DNA of 64,000 nt from assembly GCA_001872735.1 (NCBI GenBank), contig MNWT01000019.1:43891-107890 (forward strand). Direction: 5' to 3'. Numbering within the stretch: position 1 is the stretch's first letter; each line of letters starts with the position of its first letter. The notes under the pieces are model-generated. The model had not been told where the DNA came from and ran no database searches. It was given only the letters and a program-made list of their open reading frames with translations. The stretch is from Verrucomicrobia bacterium CG1_02_43_26. Its GTDB lineage: Bacteria; Verrucomicrobiota; Verrucomicrobiia; Opitutales; CG1-02-43-26. Both the position numbers and the translations under genes were made by a program. Positions 1 through 10,141 of the stretch are shown here, piece after piece.

Positions 1-1020
<1,020 letters not shown>

Positions 1021-1077
1021 GCTATTGCGGGCAAGGTAAAATAATTCTGCCTTGGAATTTATAAGCGGAAGGTCATA

Positions 1078-2919
1078 ATGCAGGTAATGGGCATCCTCTT
1101 AAAACTGAAAGAAAATTTTGGCCAGATTTGGAAAACAGGTGCCTCGGACGCCCGCGTTCTGAAACAAGTTTTCCCCTTTTTCTTTTTAGATGACAGGAAG
1201 TTGCGCTTTCGCTACTTGATTTCATTTATATTAGTAATCGCAACGATGCTACTGAATGCCGGTACGCCCTTGGTGTTAAAAGTCGCTGTCGAAAAACTGA
1301 CCTCGATTGATAATAGTACGGGAGTATCAATCCTTTCCGTATTGTTAGCTTACGGGATAATATGGACGTTGAGCCGGGTAGTGGTGTATTTACGTGAAAT
1401 GGTATCTGAGCGTGCGATTGCCAGAAGTATGCGGCTATTGAGCATACGGATTTTCGAACATTTGCATGAACTTTCCATGCGGTTCCATTTAGAGAGAAGA
1501 ACCGGGGGGATTGTCAGTGCCATTGATAAAGCACAAGCGGCGGTGCCAGAAATCATATGGGGCCTATTTTTCACCGTCATACCAACGTTAATAGAAGTAT
1601 TCATTGCGATGTCGATATTGACGTATTTATACGGTTTTACCTATGGGTGGTTGCTGTTGGTGGTGATCCTGACCTATATACTGTTTAGCCTGTATGGGAT
1701 GGAGTGGGCGTTGAAGGCGCAGAATGAGTTTAACAAACATCACTTGGCGGCGAGTTCGCGAATCGTTGATAGTTTGTTGAATTTTGAGACGGTAAAATAC
1801 TTTACGAACCAAGAGCACGAGTATGCTGTCTGCGATAATGTTTTACATAAAAGAGAATTAGCTGAAGCGAGTTACAGTATACGAGCAGAAATGATTCATG
1901 CCATACAAGGCCTTATTATAGGTACGGGACTAACGATTTTCACGGTGATGACCGGCCTAGGGGTCATGCGCGGAACGCTTAATATATCTGACTTTGTATT
2001 AGTAAACGGATATGTATTACAATTTGTACGCCCGCTAGACTTTTTTGGGTGGATTTTCAGGAATTTGAGAAAGCAACTGACCGACCTAAAACTTGTTATG
2101 AAGTTGATGGATGTTGAGCCGGAAATTATCGATAAACCCGGAGCTAAAGAGCTAATAATAGACGAAGCTAAAATTGAGTTTAAGGATGTTTATTTTGGTT
2201 ATGATAAACGGAGGCCGATTTTAAAAGGCGTAAGCTTTGCGGTGCCAGAAAACCATACCATTGCGATTGTGGGACCGACAGGAGCCGGGAAGTCAACGAT
2301 ATCGAGGTTGCTCTTTCGCTTCTATGATTGTACGGCCGGAAGTGTGCTGGTGGGCGGCGAAGACGTAAGAGACGTGACGCAACAGTCGTTACAAAGGCTT
2401 ATCGGGATTGTGCCACAAGACACGGTTTTGTTTAATAATACGTTACGCTATAATATTGGCTACGGTAAGCCAAACGCGACTGCAGAAGAAATTGAAAAAG
2501 CAGCAGAGCTCGCGCATTTAATACCCTTTATCAACACACTACCGGACGGCTTTGATACGATTGTCGGCGAACGGGGATTGAAGCTTTCCGGCGGGGAAAA
2601 GCAACGGGTATCCATTGCGCGCGTTCTTCTGAAACAGCCCAAGATATATATATTTGACGAAGCGACCTCCGCCCTCGATACGAAGACGGAGCAGCTCATT
2701 CAAGAGAACATATGGGAAATTGCCCATGGTACGACTACTTTGATTATTGCGCACCGGCTATCCACAATTGTCCACGCTAACGAGATTTTGGTATTGGACG
2801 ATGGGCTTGTTGCGGAACGCGGTACCCATAATGAGTTGATACAGCAAGGCGGCCTCTATGCAAACCTGTGGGAAAAGCAGATACAAGGGGAAGTGATCGA
2901 GGAAGAGCTCGAGAGTTAG
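1078..2919 (+). CDS. ATM1/HMT1-type ABC half-exporter
   Basis: A 613-residue half transporter: an N-terminal membrane domain (about residues 40-340) fused to an ATPase domain (about 370-600). The ATPase shows Walker A GPTGAGKST, signature LSGGEKQR and Walker B IYIFDEATSALD. The membrane domain carries DSLLNFETVKYFTNQEHE, characteristic of the ATM1 branch, which exports glutathione-linked or sulfur-containing compounds connected with Fe-S cluster or heavy-metal homeostasis in mitochondria and some proteobacteria. Substrate here is inferred from the family only. The ATG at 1078 is preceded by GGAAGG about seven bases upstream; a second ATG lies three codons in. It probably acts as a homodimer in the inner membrane. 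Confidence 0.88.
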   Translation: MQVMGILLKLKENFGQIWKTGASDARVLKQVFPFFFLDDRKLRFRYLISFILVIATMLLNAGTPLVLKVAVEKLTSIDNSTGVSILSVLLAYGIIWTLSRVVVYLREMVSERAIARSMRLLSIRIFEHLHELSMRFHLERRTGGIVSAIDKAQAAVPEIIWGLFFTVIPTLIEVFIAMSILTYLYGFTYGWLLLVVILTYILFSLYGMEWALKAQNEFNKHHLAASSRIVDSLLNFETVKYFTNQEHEYAVCDNVLHKRELAEASYSIRAEMIHAIQGLIIGTGLTIFTVMTGLGVMRGTLNISDFVLVNGYVLQFVRPLDFFGWIFRNLRKQLTDLKLVMKLMDVEPEIIDKPGAKELIIDEAKIEFKDVYFGYDKRRPILKGVSFAVPENHTIAIVGPTGAGKSTISRLLFRFYDCTAGSVLVGGEDVRDVTQQSLQRLIGIVPQDTVLFNNTLRYNIGYGKPNATAEEIEKAAELAHLIPFINTLPDGFDTIVGERGLKLSGGEKQRVSIARVLLKQPKIYIFDEATSALDTKTEQLIQENIWEIAHGTTTLIIAHRLSTIVHANEILVLDDGLVAERGTHNELIQQGGLYANLWEKQIQGEVIEEELES

Positions 2920-3054
2920 TTCCCTGGTTGAATCATTTTCCGAGTCTAAAAAAGCATAAGGATACGACTTGCTTTATTTTGGCTATCTATTATTATTTTT
3001 ATGAAAATAGTACATGTCTTCAATTGGGACATAAAAAAGTAATAAAATATAACC

Positions 3055-3780
3055 ATGAATAAAATCACATTTAATCAAAAAAAATACGTTCAAAACGGCA
3101 ATGAGAATAAAAAGGGAAATCAGTTCTGCAATAAAAGCATAGAGAGAGTTGAGAAGCCTGGGATTAAAAAAGAAATTTCACCCAAGAGCAATAATCCATT
3201 CACCGATCTTGGCTGCCGCAATATAAATAAGGAAGAACTGGTAACGTTTAGCACAACAACACGCGTGGACGGTGTTGTAGAAAGTTCCGAAACGGTATGT
3301 GTAATAGGCAATCGTATTGTAAGCCACGAAAAAGCAGGTGAAGCTGTAAAAAAGAGCCTAGGATTTAAAGTAAAAGATGACGTAACGATTGCTTGGGTCT
3401 GCCCTGGGGTAGATAGTAGAGAACTCCCTAAATTGAAATTCAAGTATGTCGTGACTAGAATTGAGGATAATCAAAAGACCATATATCTTTACGAGAAAGA
3501 CATTAATGAAGTGATAAAAGGAAAAAGGTACGCGTTTGTTGAACATTTTTCCAAGAAGACAAATGACGACAAGAGTGAGGAGACCGTCTTTGATTTCGAA
3601 AAGAAATTCAACCTAGAAAAGGGCGTACAATCCGAGGAACAGTTTAAAAAATTACTGGATGATGCTGTTGTAAAAGTTAAAAAGGAAGAAGACGCTCTAA
3701 ATATCCGTAAAGAGGATCTTAAAAAGGAAGAGTTAGAAAATCTTGTTAATTCAATGATAAATTTGGTTTTAGAGAATTAA
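3055..3780 (+). CDS. Lysine-rich hypothetical protein
   Basis: Not recognised. The 241-residue product is rich in Lys and Glu, with no signal peptide or membrane segment. The N-terminal 55 residues look disordered and basic. Residues 60-180 have alternating hydrophobic and charged residues, suggesting a small beta-rich domain. The last 60 residues are highly charged and probably helical or coiled coil. No Shine-Dalgarno sequence is seen before the ATG. AT-rich flanks and unusual composition compared with the exporter upstream and ilvA downstream suggest accessory DNA. A hairpin terminator follows at 3817-3848. Its function is unknown; a secreted effector is possible but unsupported. Confidence 0.7.
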   Translation: MNKITFNQKKYVQNGNENKKGNQFCNKSIERVEKPGIKKEISPKSNNPFTDLGCRNINKEELVTFSTTTRVDGVVESSETVCVIGNRIVSHEKAGEAVKKSLGFKVKDDVTIAWVCPGVDSRELPKLKFKYVVTRIEDNQKTIYLYEKDINEVIKGKRYAFVEHFSKKTNDDKSEETVFDFEKKFNLEKGVQSEEQFKKLLDDAVVKVKKEEDALNIRKEDLKKEELENLVNSMINLVLEN

Positions 3781-3816
3781 GATACCCTGATCCAAAAAAT
3801 CAATGTCCATTACTTA

Positions 3817-3852
3817 AAAAGATAGGACTTGCAAGACTCCTATCTTTTCTCT
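3817..3852 (+). terminator. Hairpin terminator after the lysine-rich gene
   Basis: Perfect 11-bp stem: AAAAGATAGGA (3817-3827) pairs with TCCTATCTTTT (3838-3848) around a 10-base loop, ending in a short T run. It lies 37 bases after the preceding stop codon. A possible TTG start for ilvA at 3829 would lie inside the loop, which argues for the ATG at 3880 instead. Confidence 0.65.
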
Positions 3853-3879
3853 CATACTTGTTGCATTGTTTTATATAAA

Positions 3880-5415
3880 ATGGCTCAAGCACAATCATCT
3901 GAATTGGAATTGGATACACAACTCCACGCTGCTATACAGGAAGCCTTTGAGGAGGTTTATAACGGGGGTAAAAAGAGCCCTATTGATAAAATCAAGTTAG
4001 CGGATCTAGGAACCACGGTTTATTTAAAACGTGAGGACCTAAATGAAGCGCATTGTTATAAATGGCGGGGAGCGTATAACCGCATTAGAGTACTTTCCGA
4101 AAAAGAGCGGATGAAAGGGGTTGTGGCTGCATCTGCCGGTAATCACGCGCAAGGGGTTGCGTTGGCGGCAAAACGTTTCGGCATTCATGCTACTGTATTT
4201 ATGCCCAAGTTCTCCCCCTATTTAAAACAACACGATGCCAAAGTGATTGGTGGGGAAAACGTAGAGATTATCATGGTTGGCGAGACCTTCCAGGAGGCGA
4301 TGCAGGAGGCTTTGAAAGCAGCAAAAAAAGACGGTAAGACGTTGATACACGCGTATGATGATTTACAGGTAATGGCGGGCCAGGGAACTATTGGAGAAGA
4401 AATCAATGAATACCCGGAAGGCCCTTTTGATGCTATTTTCATACAAATAGGCGGTGGCGGTATAGCTTCTGGAATAGCTTGCGCGGTAAAGCATAAATAT
4501 CCCGATACCAAAATCATTGGCGTGGAGTGCGCCGGGCAATTGTGTATGAAAGCTGCGTTACAAGAACACAAACCTGTCTTACTGGATTCCGTAGACTCCT
4601 TTTGCGATGGTACGGCCATGAGCCGGGCAGGCGAGCTTACCTGGCAAATTTGCAGCAAATACCTGGATGAACACGTAACCGTTACCAATGAAGATGTTTG
4701 CCTAGCGATTAAAACACTATGGGAAAACCATCGTTGCATTTTGGAACCCTCCGGTGCGTTAGGATTCGCGGGTTATTTGGATCAATTGGATCATTGGAAA
4801 AACAAAAAGGTGCTCTGTATTGCTACAGGCTCAAACGTTGATTTTGATAAATTGGCCTGGATTGCTCGACACGCGAGTGTTTCTAACCATCGATTACACG
4901 GTGTGCGTATTGAGCTTAAGGAAGAGCCGAGAAGTCTTTTGCACTTATTGTCTACCGGACTTGATCATTTTGATATACGCAATATACAGTATGGTAAATC
5001 GCATAGCGAGCAGGCTACTGTAATCATTGGCTTTGAAGCAAAAGGTTTGGAGTTTGATTCCCTAATGAGTAATTGGGACGAGCATCAACTGAATTGGGAA
5101 GAGCTTGTTGCGGATGAAATTGACGAGTATCACAAGATTGCCCTAGATAATGAATTATTGAGTAATCCCGTTTTTGTAACGGTTAAACTCAAAGGCATAA
5201 AAGAATCATTTAGTAAGCTTTTGGAAAAGATCCCGGAAGATTGTAATATTTGCTATCTTAATTATAGTTATGATGGCCATGGGGATGCGCACGCAACGTT
5301 GGGCATAGAGTTCTCTGATACAAAGCAACGTTCGGAGTTTACGAAACAGAAGTTCCCTAAAGACAAATATTGCCTGGCCTCAAAGCTAGTATCGATAGAC
5401 TCTCTAAATATTTAA
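3880..5415 (+). CDS. ilvA: Threonine dehydratase (biosynthetic type)
   Basis: PLP-dependent deamination of threonine to 2-oxobutanoate, the first step toward isoleucine. The 511-residue length from this start matches two-domain IlvA. The catalytic domain shows YLKRED and the PLP lysine in CYKWRGAYN (K61), SAGNHAQG at 85-92 and the phosphate-binding loop GGGG at 191-194. The C-terminal 180 residues resemble the ACT-like regulatory region that senses isoleucine and valine. ATG 3880 was preferred over in-frame TTG 3829 because that codon lies in a terminator hairpin and would add 17 atypical residues. The 3' end overlaps menF tail to tail by 12 bases. No other ilv gene lies in the window. Confidence 0.93.
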   Translation: MAQAQSSELELDTQLHAAIQEAFEEVYNGGKKSPIDKIKLADLGTTVYLKREDLNEAHCYKWRGAYNRIRVLSEKERMKGVVAASAGNHAQGVALAAKRFGIHATVFMPKFSPYLKQHDAKVIGGENVEIIMVGETFQEAMQEALKAAKKDGKTLIHAYDDLQVMAGQGTIGEEINEYPEGPFDAIFIQIGGGGIASGIACAVKHKYPDTKIIGVECAGQLCMKAALQEHKPVLLDSVDSFCDGTAMSRAGELTWQICSKYLDEHVTVTNEDVCLAIKTLWENHRCILEPSGALGFAGYLDQLDHWKNKKVLCIATGSNVDFDKLAWIARHASVSNHRLHGVRIELKEEPRSLLHLLSTGLDHFDIRNIQYGKSHSEQATVIIGFEAKGLEFDSLMSNWDEHQLNWEELVADEIDEYHKIALDNELLSNPVFVTVKLKGIKESFSKLLEKIPEDCNICYLNYSYDGHGDAHATLGIEFSDTKQRSEFTKQKFPKDKYCLASKLVSIDSLNI

Positions 5416-6828
5416 CAAGAGTGCTTGAAGCTTCATATCCGTCTCTGCCTTTTCTTTGTAGGGATCGGAGCCTTGTACAATGCCGGCGCCCGCAAATAGC
5501 CTAGCTCTATGCTCTTCCATTAAAGCGGAACGAATTGCGACGAGCATTTGCCCGTTGTTTTTATAATCAAACCAACCGATTACGCCGGCGTACAGACCTC
5601 GATCAAAGTTTTCGATTTCCTTTATGGAATTACGAGCCACATCTACGGGCGTACCGCCTACTGCGGGGGTAGGGTGTAAAGCAGAAACAAGATCCAGGAT
5701 ATGCTGCCCGTTTATTAAATACGCGGAAATAGAAGTTTTAATGTGCTGGACGTTGCGCAACTTCAGTAAGACCGGTTGCTCACTTTTTTCAGCAGATACA
5801 TTTATGTTAGCTAAGTTTTGAAGAATAGCATCTACGACTAATTGATGCTCGTGGATATCCTTTTTGCTGTTAAGAAGAGCGATCCCGTATGCTTCATCCT
5901 CTACTCCTGTTTTACCACGAGGTGCGGAACCCGCCAATGCGTGTGTCGTAAACTCGTTATCGGAGACGGTAAGTAATTTTTCCGGAGTAGCTGCAATAAA
6001 GTTTTTGCCCTGCTCGTTTGAAAAAGAAAGTGTATAGCAGTTGGTAAAGTTCTTACGAAGACGGTTTAATGAAACCAAAGGATTAAAGGGTTTCTTGGGC
6101 TTTAAATCGACTGCCCGGGCCAGGACGATCTTGCTATATTTGGCCTTTTCTATATCGATAATCGCGGTGCGAACAGCGTTTTCAAAATAGGCTTCCCCAC
6201 CGACCTCTTCGGGTTGAAAAACCTCTGCTTGCTCCGGGACGGCAAGAGGAAATGTATCCTGATTCATTGCTGAAAGTTTCTTGTGCGCAGCCCATACCTT
6301 TTCTACTAACTGCGGGATATCAGAATCTTTATCCACCACAATGTTCACGACAACGGAACAACTATCAGGCGTCTTAGATGCTTGCCAGAGCGGAACAAAG
6401 ACGGTTGCGGGGGCAAAGCTATTTTCTTTACGCGATTCTAGATCATCAAAAAACGTAAAAGCTGTGAAAAAATGAGGCCCGGTAAACGCAGCTGTTAAAT
6501 CCCCAAATGCGATTGTATTTTCGATAATATTTTCCGCAAATGCCTTTACCTTAGCGAAGCGATCTTTACTCGCAAAAGTGGCCGACAACGCGGATTCGGC
6601 TCCAATAGTAGCCTTGCCTTCTTCAGGGTGCTCAATGTAGCAATGAAGGGCATTTTTTTCATGAATGGAAGCGAGGACGAGTAGGGGATCAATATGAGGA
6701 ACTTGCAGGGAAATGCTCACGAGCTGGAAGTTGTTTTTTTGAAGCGCCACGGAGTGACAATACCGCAAAAAGGCTTCCAATGAAGCTTTATCTTTATTGG
6801 GAAACAGGGTACTACTTACAACTTCCAT
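5404..6828 (-). CDS. menF: Isochorismate synthase
   Basis: Converts chorismate to isochorismate, the entry to menaquinone (or siderophore) synthesis. The 474-residue protein has the chorismate-binding fold in its C-terminal half: KIVLARAVDL, the FIAATPEKLL segment, ALHPTPAVGGTP, FDRGLYAGVIGWFD and FAGAGIVQGSDP. The HPTPAVGG signature separates isochorismate synthases from anthranilate and aminodeoxychorismate synthases. The N-terminal 200 residues are less conserved, as usual. The gene starts six bases after metG on the same strand, so the two are probably cotranscribed. No siderophore genes are nearby, so the menaquinone role is preferred; that is an inference. Confidence 0.9.
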   Translation of the reverse strand: MEVVSSTLFPNKDKASLEAFLRYCHSVALQKNNFQLVSISLQVPHIDPLLVLASIHEKNALHCYIEHPEEGKATIGAESALSATFASKDRFAKVKAFAENIIENTIAFGDLTAAFTGPHFFTAFTFFDDLESRKENSFAPATVFVPLWQASKTPDSCSVVVNIVVDKDSDIPQLVEKVWAAHKKLSAMNQDTFPLAVPEQAEVFQPEEVGGEAYFENAVRTAIIDIEKAKYSKIVLARAVDLKPKKPFNPLVSLNRLRKNFTNCYTLSFSNEQGKNFIAATPEKLLTVSDNEFTTHALAGSAPRGKTGVEDEAYGIALLNSKKDIHEHQLVVDAILQNLANINVSAEKSEQPVLLKLRNVQHIKTSISAYLINGQHILDLVSALHPTPAVGGTPVDVARNSIKEIENFDRGLYAGVIGWFDYKNNGQMLVAIRSALMEEHRARLFAGAGIVQGSDPYKEKAETDMKLQALLLNI

Positions 6829-6834
6829 CTTTTT

Positions 6835-8367
6835 TTACTCTAAATCAATTCGGGGGAACAAAATTTCTTTTTCGCCAATGGTCTTACCCGTGAGAACCTC
6901 AGACCATTCTAAGTGGTTATCAAATGTTTTAATATCCTGAGTACCTAAAGCCTCTAAGATACGCCGCGAAGTGCGCGGGATAATGGGTTTTAAAATAATA
7001 GACGCAAGGCGCAAAGCTTCACCCACAGAAGCCAGAGAAGTCAGAAGCCTTGACTGATCCTCCATGCTTTCTGATTTTGCTAGCTTCCAAGGCGCACGAA
7101 TTTCTACGTAACGATTTGTTGCGCGAATGAACATGAAAATCTGCTCAATTGCCTTATGGAACTGAAATGTATCAAACAATTCAAGGACTTCCTTCTTGGT
7201 ACTTTCCCAAAGCGCCTTGAGGGCTTCCTCCGGTTTTTCCTCTAATTGAGCTGCGGGTACTTTGCCTTCGCAGTATCGAGTAGTCATGTTCATGAAACGA
7301 CTTAAGAGATTACCTAAGTCATTCCCCAAATCGCTGTTATAACGGCTTGTGAACAGAGCTATAGAGAAGTCACTATCCTGGCCCACATTCATTTCCCGAA
7401 TCAAGAAATAACGAAAAGCGTCTGCCCCAAAAGCCTCAATCAACTCCAAAGGATCAATCACATTGCCAGTACTCTTGGACATTTTGCTTCCGGAAGCTAG
7501 CCACCAACCATGTACGATAAAGGACTTCGGCAAAGGAATATCCATTGCTTTCAGGATAATGGGCCAATAAACGGCATGCGGGGGGACGAGAATATCCTTA
7601 CCGATTACGTGGTAATCCGCGGGCCAATATTTTTCAAATTCGTCTGTACCATAGCCCACTGCCGAAATGTAGTTAATCAAAGCATCAAACCACACATAGG
7701 AAACATAATCGTCATCGAAGGGCAGGCTAATACCCCATTGTAAGCGTTCCTTAGGACGAGAAATGCAGAGGTCGTTGATCGGCTCTTTCAGGAATTCGAG
7801 AACCTGTTTGGCACGATATTTTGGGAAAATAAAATCTTCATTCTTTTGAATATGGTCGATCAACCAGTCCTGATATTGGCTTAGATTGAAAAAGTAGTTT
7901 GATTCGCTGATTTCGGTAACTTCGCCGTAGGACTCTGGCCACTTACCATCTACCTTATCCTTCTCTTGTAAAAACTGTTCTTCCTTGGTGCTGTAGTAGC
8001 CCTTGTACTCGGATTTGTAAATTTCACCCTTTGCAAAGAGGTTAAGCAGGATTTTATTAACAACATCCTTGTGCCTACGCTCGGTGGTACGTATATAATC
8101 ATCGTAAGTAATATCTAAACGCCCGCAAAGCGCCTTATATTCCTCGGCGACACCATCGCAAAGCTCTTGAGGCGTTACCCCTCGTTTTTCCGCGGTTTGC
8201 TGCACCTTTTGGCCATGCTCATCCAGACCGGTAACGAAGTAGACATCCTTGCCCTTAAGACGATTATAACGCGCGATCACATCTGTTAAAACCTTTTCGT
8301 AGGCATGACCAATGTGAGGGCTTCCATTGGCGTAATCGATAGCTGTAGTGATATAAAAAGACTTCAT
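6835..8367 (-). CDS. metG: Methionyl-tRNA synthetase
   Basis: Charges tRNA-Met. This 510-residue class I synthetase has the HIGH motif at residues 18-21 and KMSKS in SKMSKSTGNV near residue 295. The connective insert reads GYYSTKEEQF and lacks the CxxC zinc-knuckle pairs of many bacterial enzymes, so it belongs to the zinc-less short form. The C-terminal EMAP-like tRNA-binding extension is absent; the protein ends after the anticodon-binding helical bundle. Strand and spacing suggest an operon with menF downstream. The start is the ATG that places the usual FYITTAIDY segment at residue 4. Confidence 0.96.
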   Translation of the reverse strand: MKSFYITTAIDYANGSPHIGHAYEKVLTDVIARYNRLKGKDVYFVTGLDEHGQKVQQTAEKRGVTPQELCDGVAEEYKALCGRLDITYDDYIRTTERRHKDVVNKILLNLFAKGEIYKSEYKGYYSTKEEQFLQEKDKVDGKWPESYGEVTEISESNYFFNLSQYQDWLIDHIQKNEDFIFPKYRAKQVLEFLKEPINDLCISRPKERLQWGISLPFDDDYVSYVWFDALINYISAVGYGTDEFEKYWPADYHVIGKDILVPPHAVYWPIILKAMDIPLPKSFIVHGWWLASGSKMSKSTGNVIDPLELIEAFGADAFRYFLIREMNVGQDSDFSIALFTSRYNSDLGNDLGNLLSRFMNMTTRYCEGKVPAAQLEEKPEEALKALWESTKKEVLELFDTFQFHKAIEQIFMFIRATNRYVEIRAPWKLAKSESMEDQSRLLTSLASVGEALRLASIILKPIIPRTSRRILEALGTQDIKTFDNHLEWSEVLTGKTIGEKEILFPRIDLE

Positions 8368-8467
8368 GCCAAAATATATAGTAAAATAAAATAAGGCCTA
8401 CCTTTGAAAAAGTAAACCTTAATAATGAAAGATTGTTTGTAAAAGCCTTAAGGGCTCAGCACCAATG

Positions 8468-8641
8468 TTACTTGGATTTGATTTCGCGGTGTATGGTATG
8501 ACGCTTGAGATGTTTGTTAAACTTCTTTTTCTCAACGCGCTCCGTCTGTAACTTTTTGTTACGGGAGGTCATATAACGGGAAACAGGTTTTCCTTCTTTC
8601 CGGGCTTCTGTGCATTCAATAATAACGTGTTCTCTTGCCAT
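8468..8641 (-). CDS. rpmG: 50S ribosomal protein bL33
   Basis: A 57-residue ORF beginning [15 protein letters not shown] and containing [10 protein letters not shown] and [14 protein letters not shown], the characteristic order of bL33. Only one cysteine is present, so this is a zinc-free form without the CxxC pairs. Basic composition and length fit. It stands alone between metG and the diadenylate cyclase gene, without rpmB or secE beside it. A possible promoter lies at 8664-8691. The short length is normal for the family. Confidence 0.93.
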   Translation of the reverse strand: MAREHVIIECTEARKEGKPVSRYMTSRNKKLQTERVEKKKFNKHLKRHTIHREIKSK

Positions 8642-8663
8642 AACTTTTCTAAATTATTGACCT

Positions 8664-8691
8664 AGTGTATGGGTTTTGTAGCCAGAATCAA
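8664..8691 (-). promoter_or_regulatory. Possible promoter of rpmG
   Basis: On the minus strand TTGATT (8691-8686) and TACACT (8669-8664) are separated by 16 bases and sit about 25 bases upstream of the rpmG ATG. This resembles a sigma-70 promoter, but it was found by eye only. Confidence 0.35.
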
Positions 8692-8726
8692 GCAAAAATA
8701 ACGAATAAAAAAATAACTCCTTATTT

Positions 8727-10097
8727 TCAAGGTGCCCCGCGTATAGATTTCTCGATAATAGGGAGTAATTGGCCACGCCTAAAGAGAGTTACTTGCCCGG
8801 TACTAGCGGATACAATAATGGAAATACAATCTGCTGCTAAGGATATGGCGGCGCCGGCAGCATGACGTGTACCCAGACCGCTTGGAAGCTCATGCTGGTA
8901 GTCTGGGGCGTGGATCAAACTTCCTGCAGAAAGGAGCACGCCGTCTCCACGGACAATAAAAGCGCCATCGATACTCGAGTATTCCTTAACGGTTTCATCC
9001 ATGAAAGGGTTAAGAATGTTGCGATCCTCATCACGGTAGCCGTAGAAAGGATTTAGGATAAGAGGTTTGATAAAAGGCTTTAAATCATCCGCATCCCCCA
9101 AAACAAATATGCAGCCAACGGGTTTGCCTTCTCTTCCTTCAACAGCGAGCTCGGTAGCAATGGCGAGGACGCGTTCCATGACCTCCGGTTTCACACAACT
9201 AGGCAACATATCCGATTGCTTATTAAAAACGGCCTGGAATTCTTCCTTGATGTCTACGACCACAATACTATCAAACCGTTCACTTTTAGCGAGACCCCCG
9301 ATACAGCAAACACGTTCATCATATTGAAGAATACCCCGTGTTAAACCAATCAATATGGCGCTACGCATTTGAGACAAGCGGTTACCCGAGAAAGATTTTA
9401 CCTGGATAAAAGAATCAGGAAAACCCTCTTGTGTAGGGGACTCTGAAGCAGACTGCGTTACTAAAATGGTATTAAATTCTTCGGTTGTCTCGGAATCCAG
9501 CTCAACACCCTTAGGAAAGACGTCCCCAAAGACCATGAGCGAAGTGCACCTTACCCCTTTGGCGATTTTAATCGATTCACGAAGAACGAGTTGATTAAAG
9601 TTATCAGGTTTTGGCTCCAGTTCCTGTTTTCTACCGATCACTCCGCCGAAGCACATCTTTGTTTGATCACGAAAAGATTCGAGCGTCGTGGTAGCTGTCA
9701 GTTTATCAACCAGAACGTTATCATGAAAAATTCTACCCAACGCAGCCAAGACGTTGAGATAAGAGTCTTCCTCTTCGGATGCGAGCAGGAGGAAAATCAA
9801 ACGAATTTCTCGGTACTCCTTGAGCCCCTCGTATTCCAAACCGTCCGCGCATCTTCCCACCGCAAAAATGTAAGAACGCTTTATAGGGAGCTTCAAGTGG
9901 GGTAAAAGAATACCGTTACCCAAGCAAGTGGTCATACTGGATTCCCGTTCCAGAAGCATATTTAGCAGGTTTTTACGAGAAAGGGGGCCTTCTTCTTCCA
10001 ATGGGGATACCGCGAGCAATTCCGACAAAGCGCCCTCAAGGCTACTGCTCTGGATATCTATAATTCTGGAACGGGCTATAAAGCGGTCTAAACGCAT
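8727..10097 (-). CDS. Diadenylate cyclase with N-terminal PTS EIIA-type domain
   Basis: Predicted to make cyclic di-AMP from two ATP. The 456-residue protein has two recognisable parts. Residues 1-150 resemble a PTS EIIA (fructose/nitrogen type) domain, with GNGILLPHLKLP placing a candidate phospho-acceptor at H67. Residues 305-448 resemble a DAC domain: EGREGKPVGCIFVLGD, the DGA motif at 377-379 and GLGTRHAAG at 408-415. The family RHR motif reads RHA here; R413 is replaced by Ala, and related archaeal cyclases may also vary at that position. The middle (150-300) is unassigned. No membrane segment is seen. It lies 44 bases downstream of nuoA on the same strand. Activity is inferred from motifs. 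Confidence 0.85.
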   Translation of the reverse strand: MRLDRFIARSRIIDIQSSSLEGALSELLAVSPLEEEGPLSRKNLLNMLLERESSMTTCLGNGILLPHLKLPIKRSYIFAVGRCADGLEYEGLKEYREIRLIFLLLASEEEDSYLNVLAALGRIFHDNVLVDKLTATTTLESFRDQTKMCFGGVIGRKQELEPKPDNFNQLVLRESIKIAKGVRCTSLMVFGDVFPKGVELDSETTEEFNTILVTQSASESPTQEGFPDSFIQVKSFSGNRLSQMRSAILIGLTRGILQYDERVCCIGGLAKSERFDSIVVVDIKEEFQAVFNKQSDMLPSCVKPEVMERVLAIATELAVEGREGKPVGCIFVLGDADDLKPFIKPLILNPFYGYRDEDRNILNPFMDETVKEYSSIDGAFIVRGDGVLLSAGSLIHAPDYQHELPSGLGTRHAAGAAISLAADCISIIVSASTGQVTLFRRGQLLPIIEKSIRGAP

Positions 10098-10141
10098 TTA
10101 CATGTATTATTAAAACAGGGGAGGGAGGAATGAGAAAACGC

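Noticed and set aside
3024..3053. TTGGGA-18-TATAAC promoter before the lysine-rich orphan
   Set aside because: The -10 ends two bases before the ATG, so transcription would start inside the gene; likely chance in AT-rich DNA.
3829..3879. TTG start for threonine dehydratase giving 17 extra residues
   Set aside because: The codon lies in the loop of a perfect terminator hairpin and the added residues are not typical of IlvA.
4218..4739. 173-codon minus-strand frame inside ilvA
   Set aside because: Antisense shadow of a strongly supported gene, with no recognisable features.
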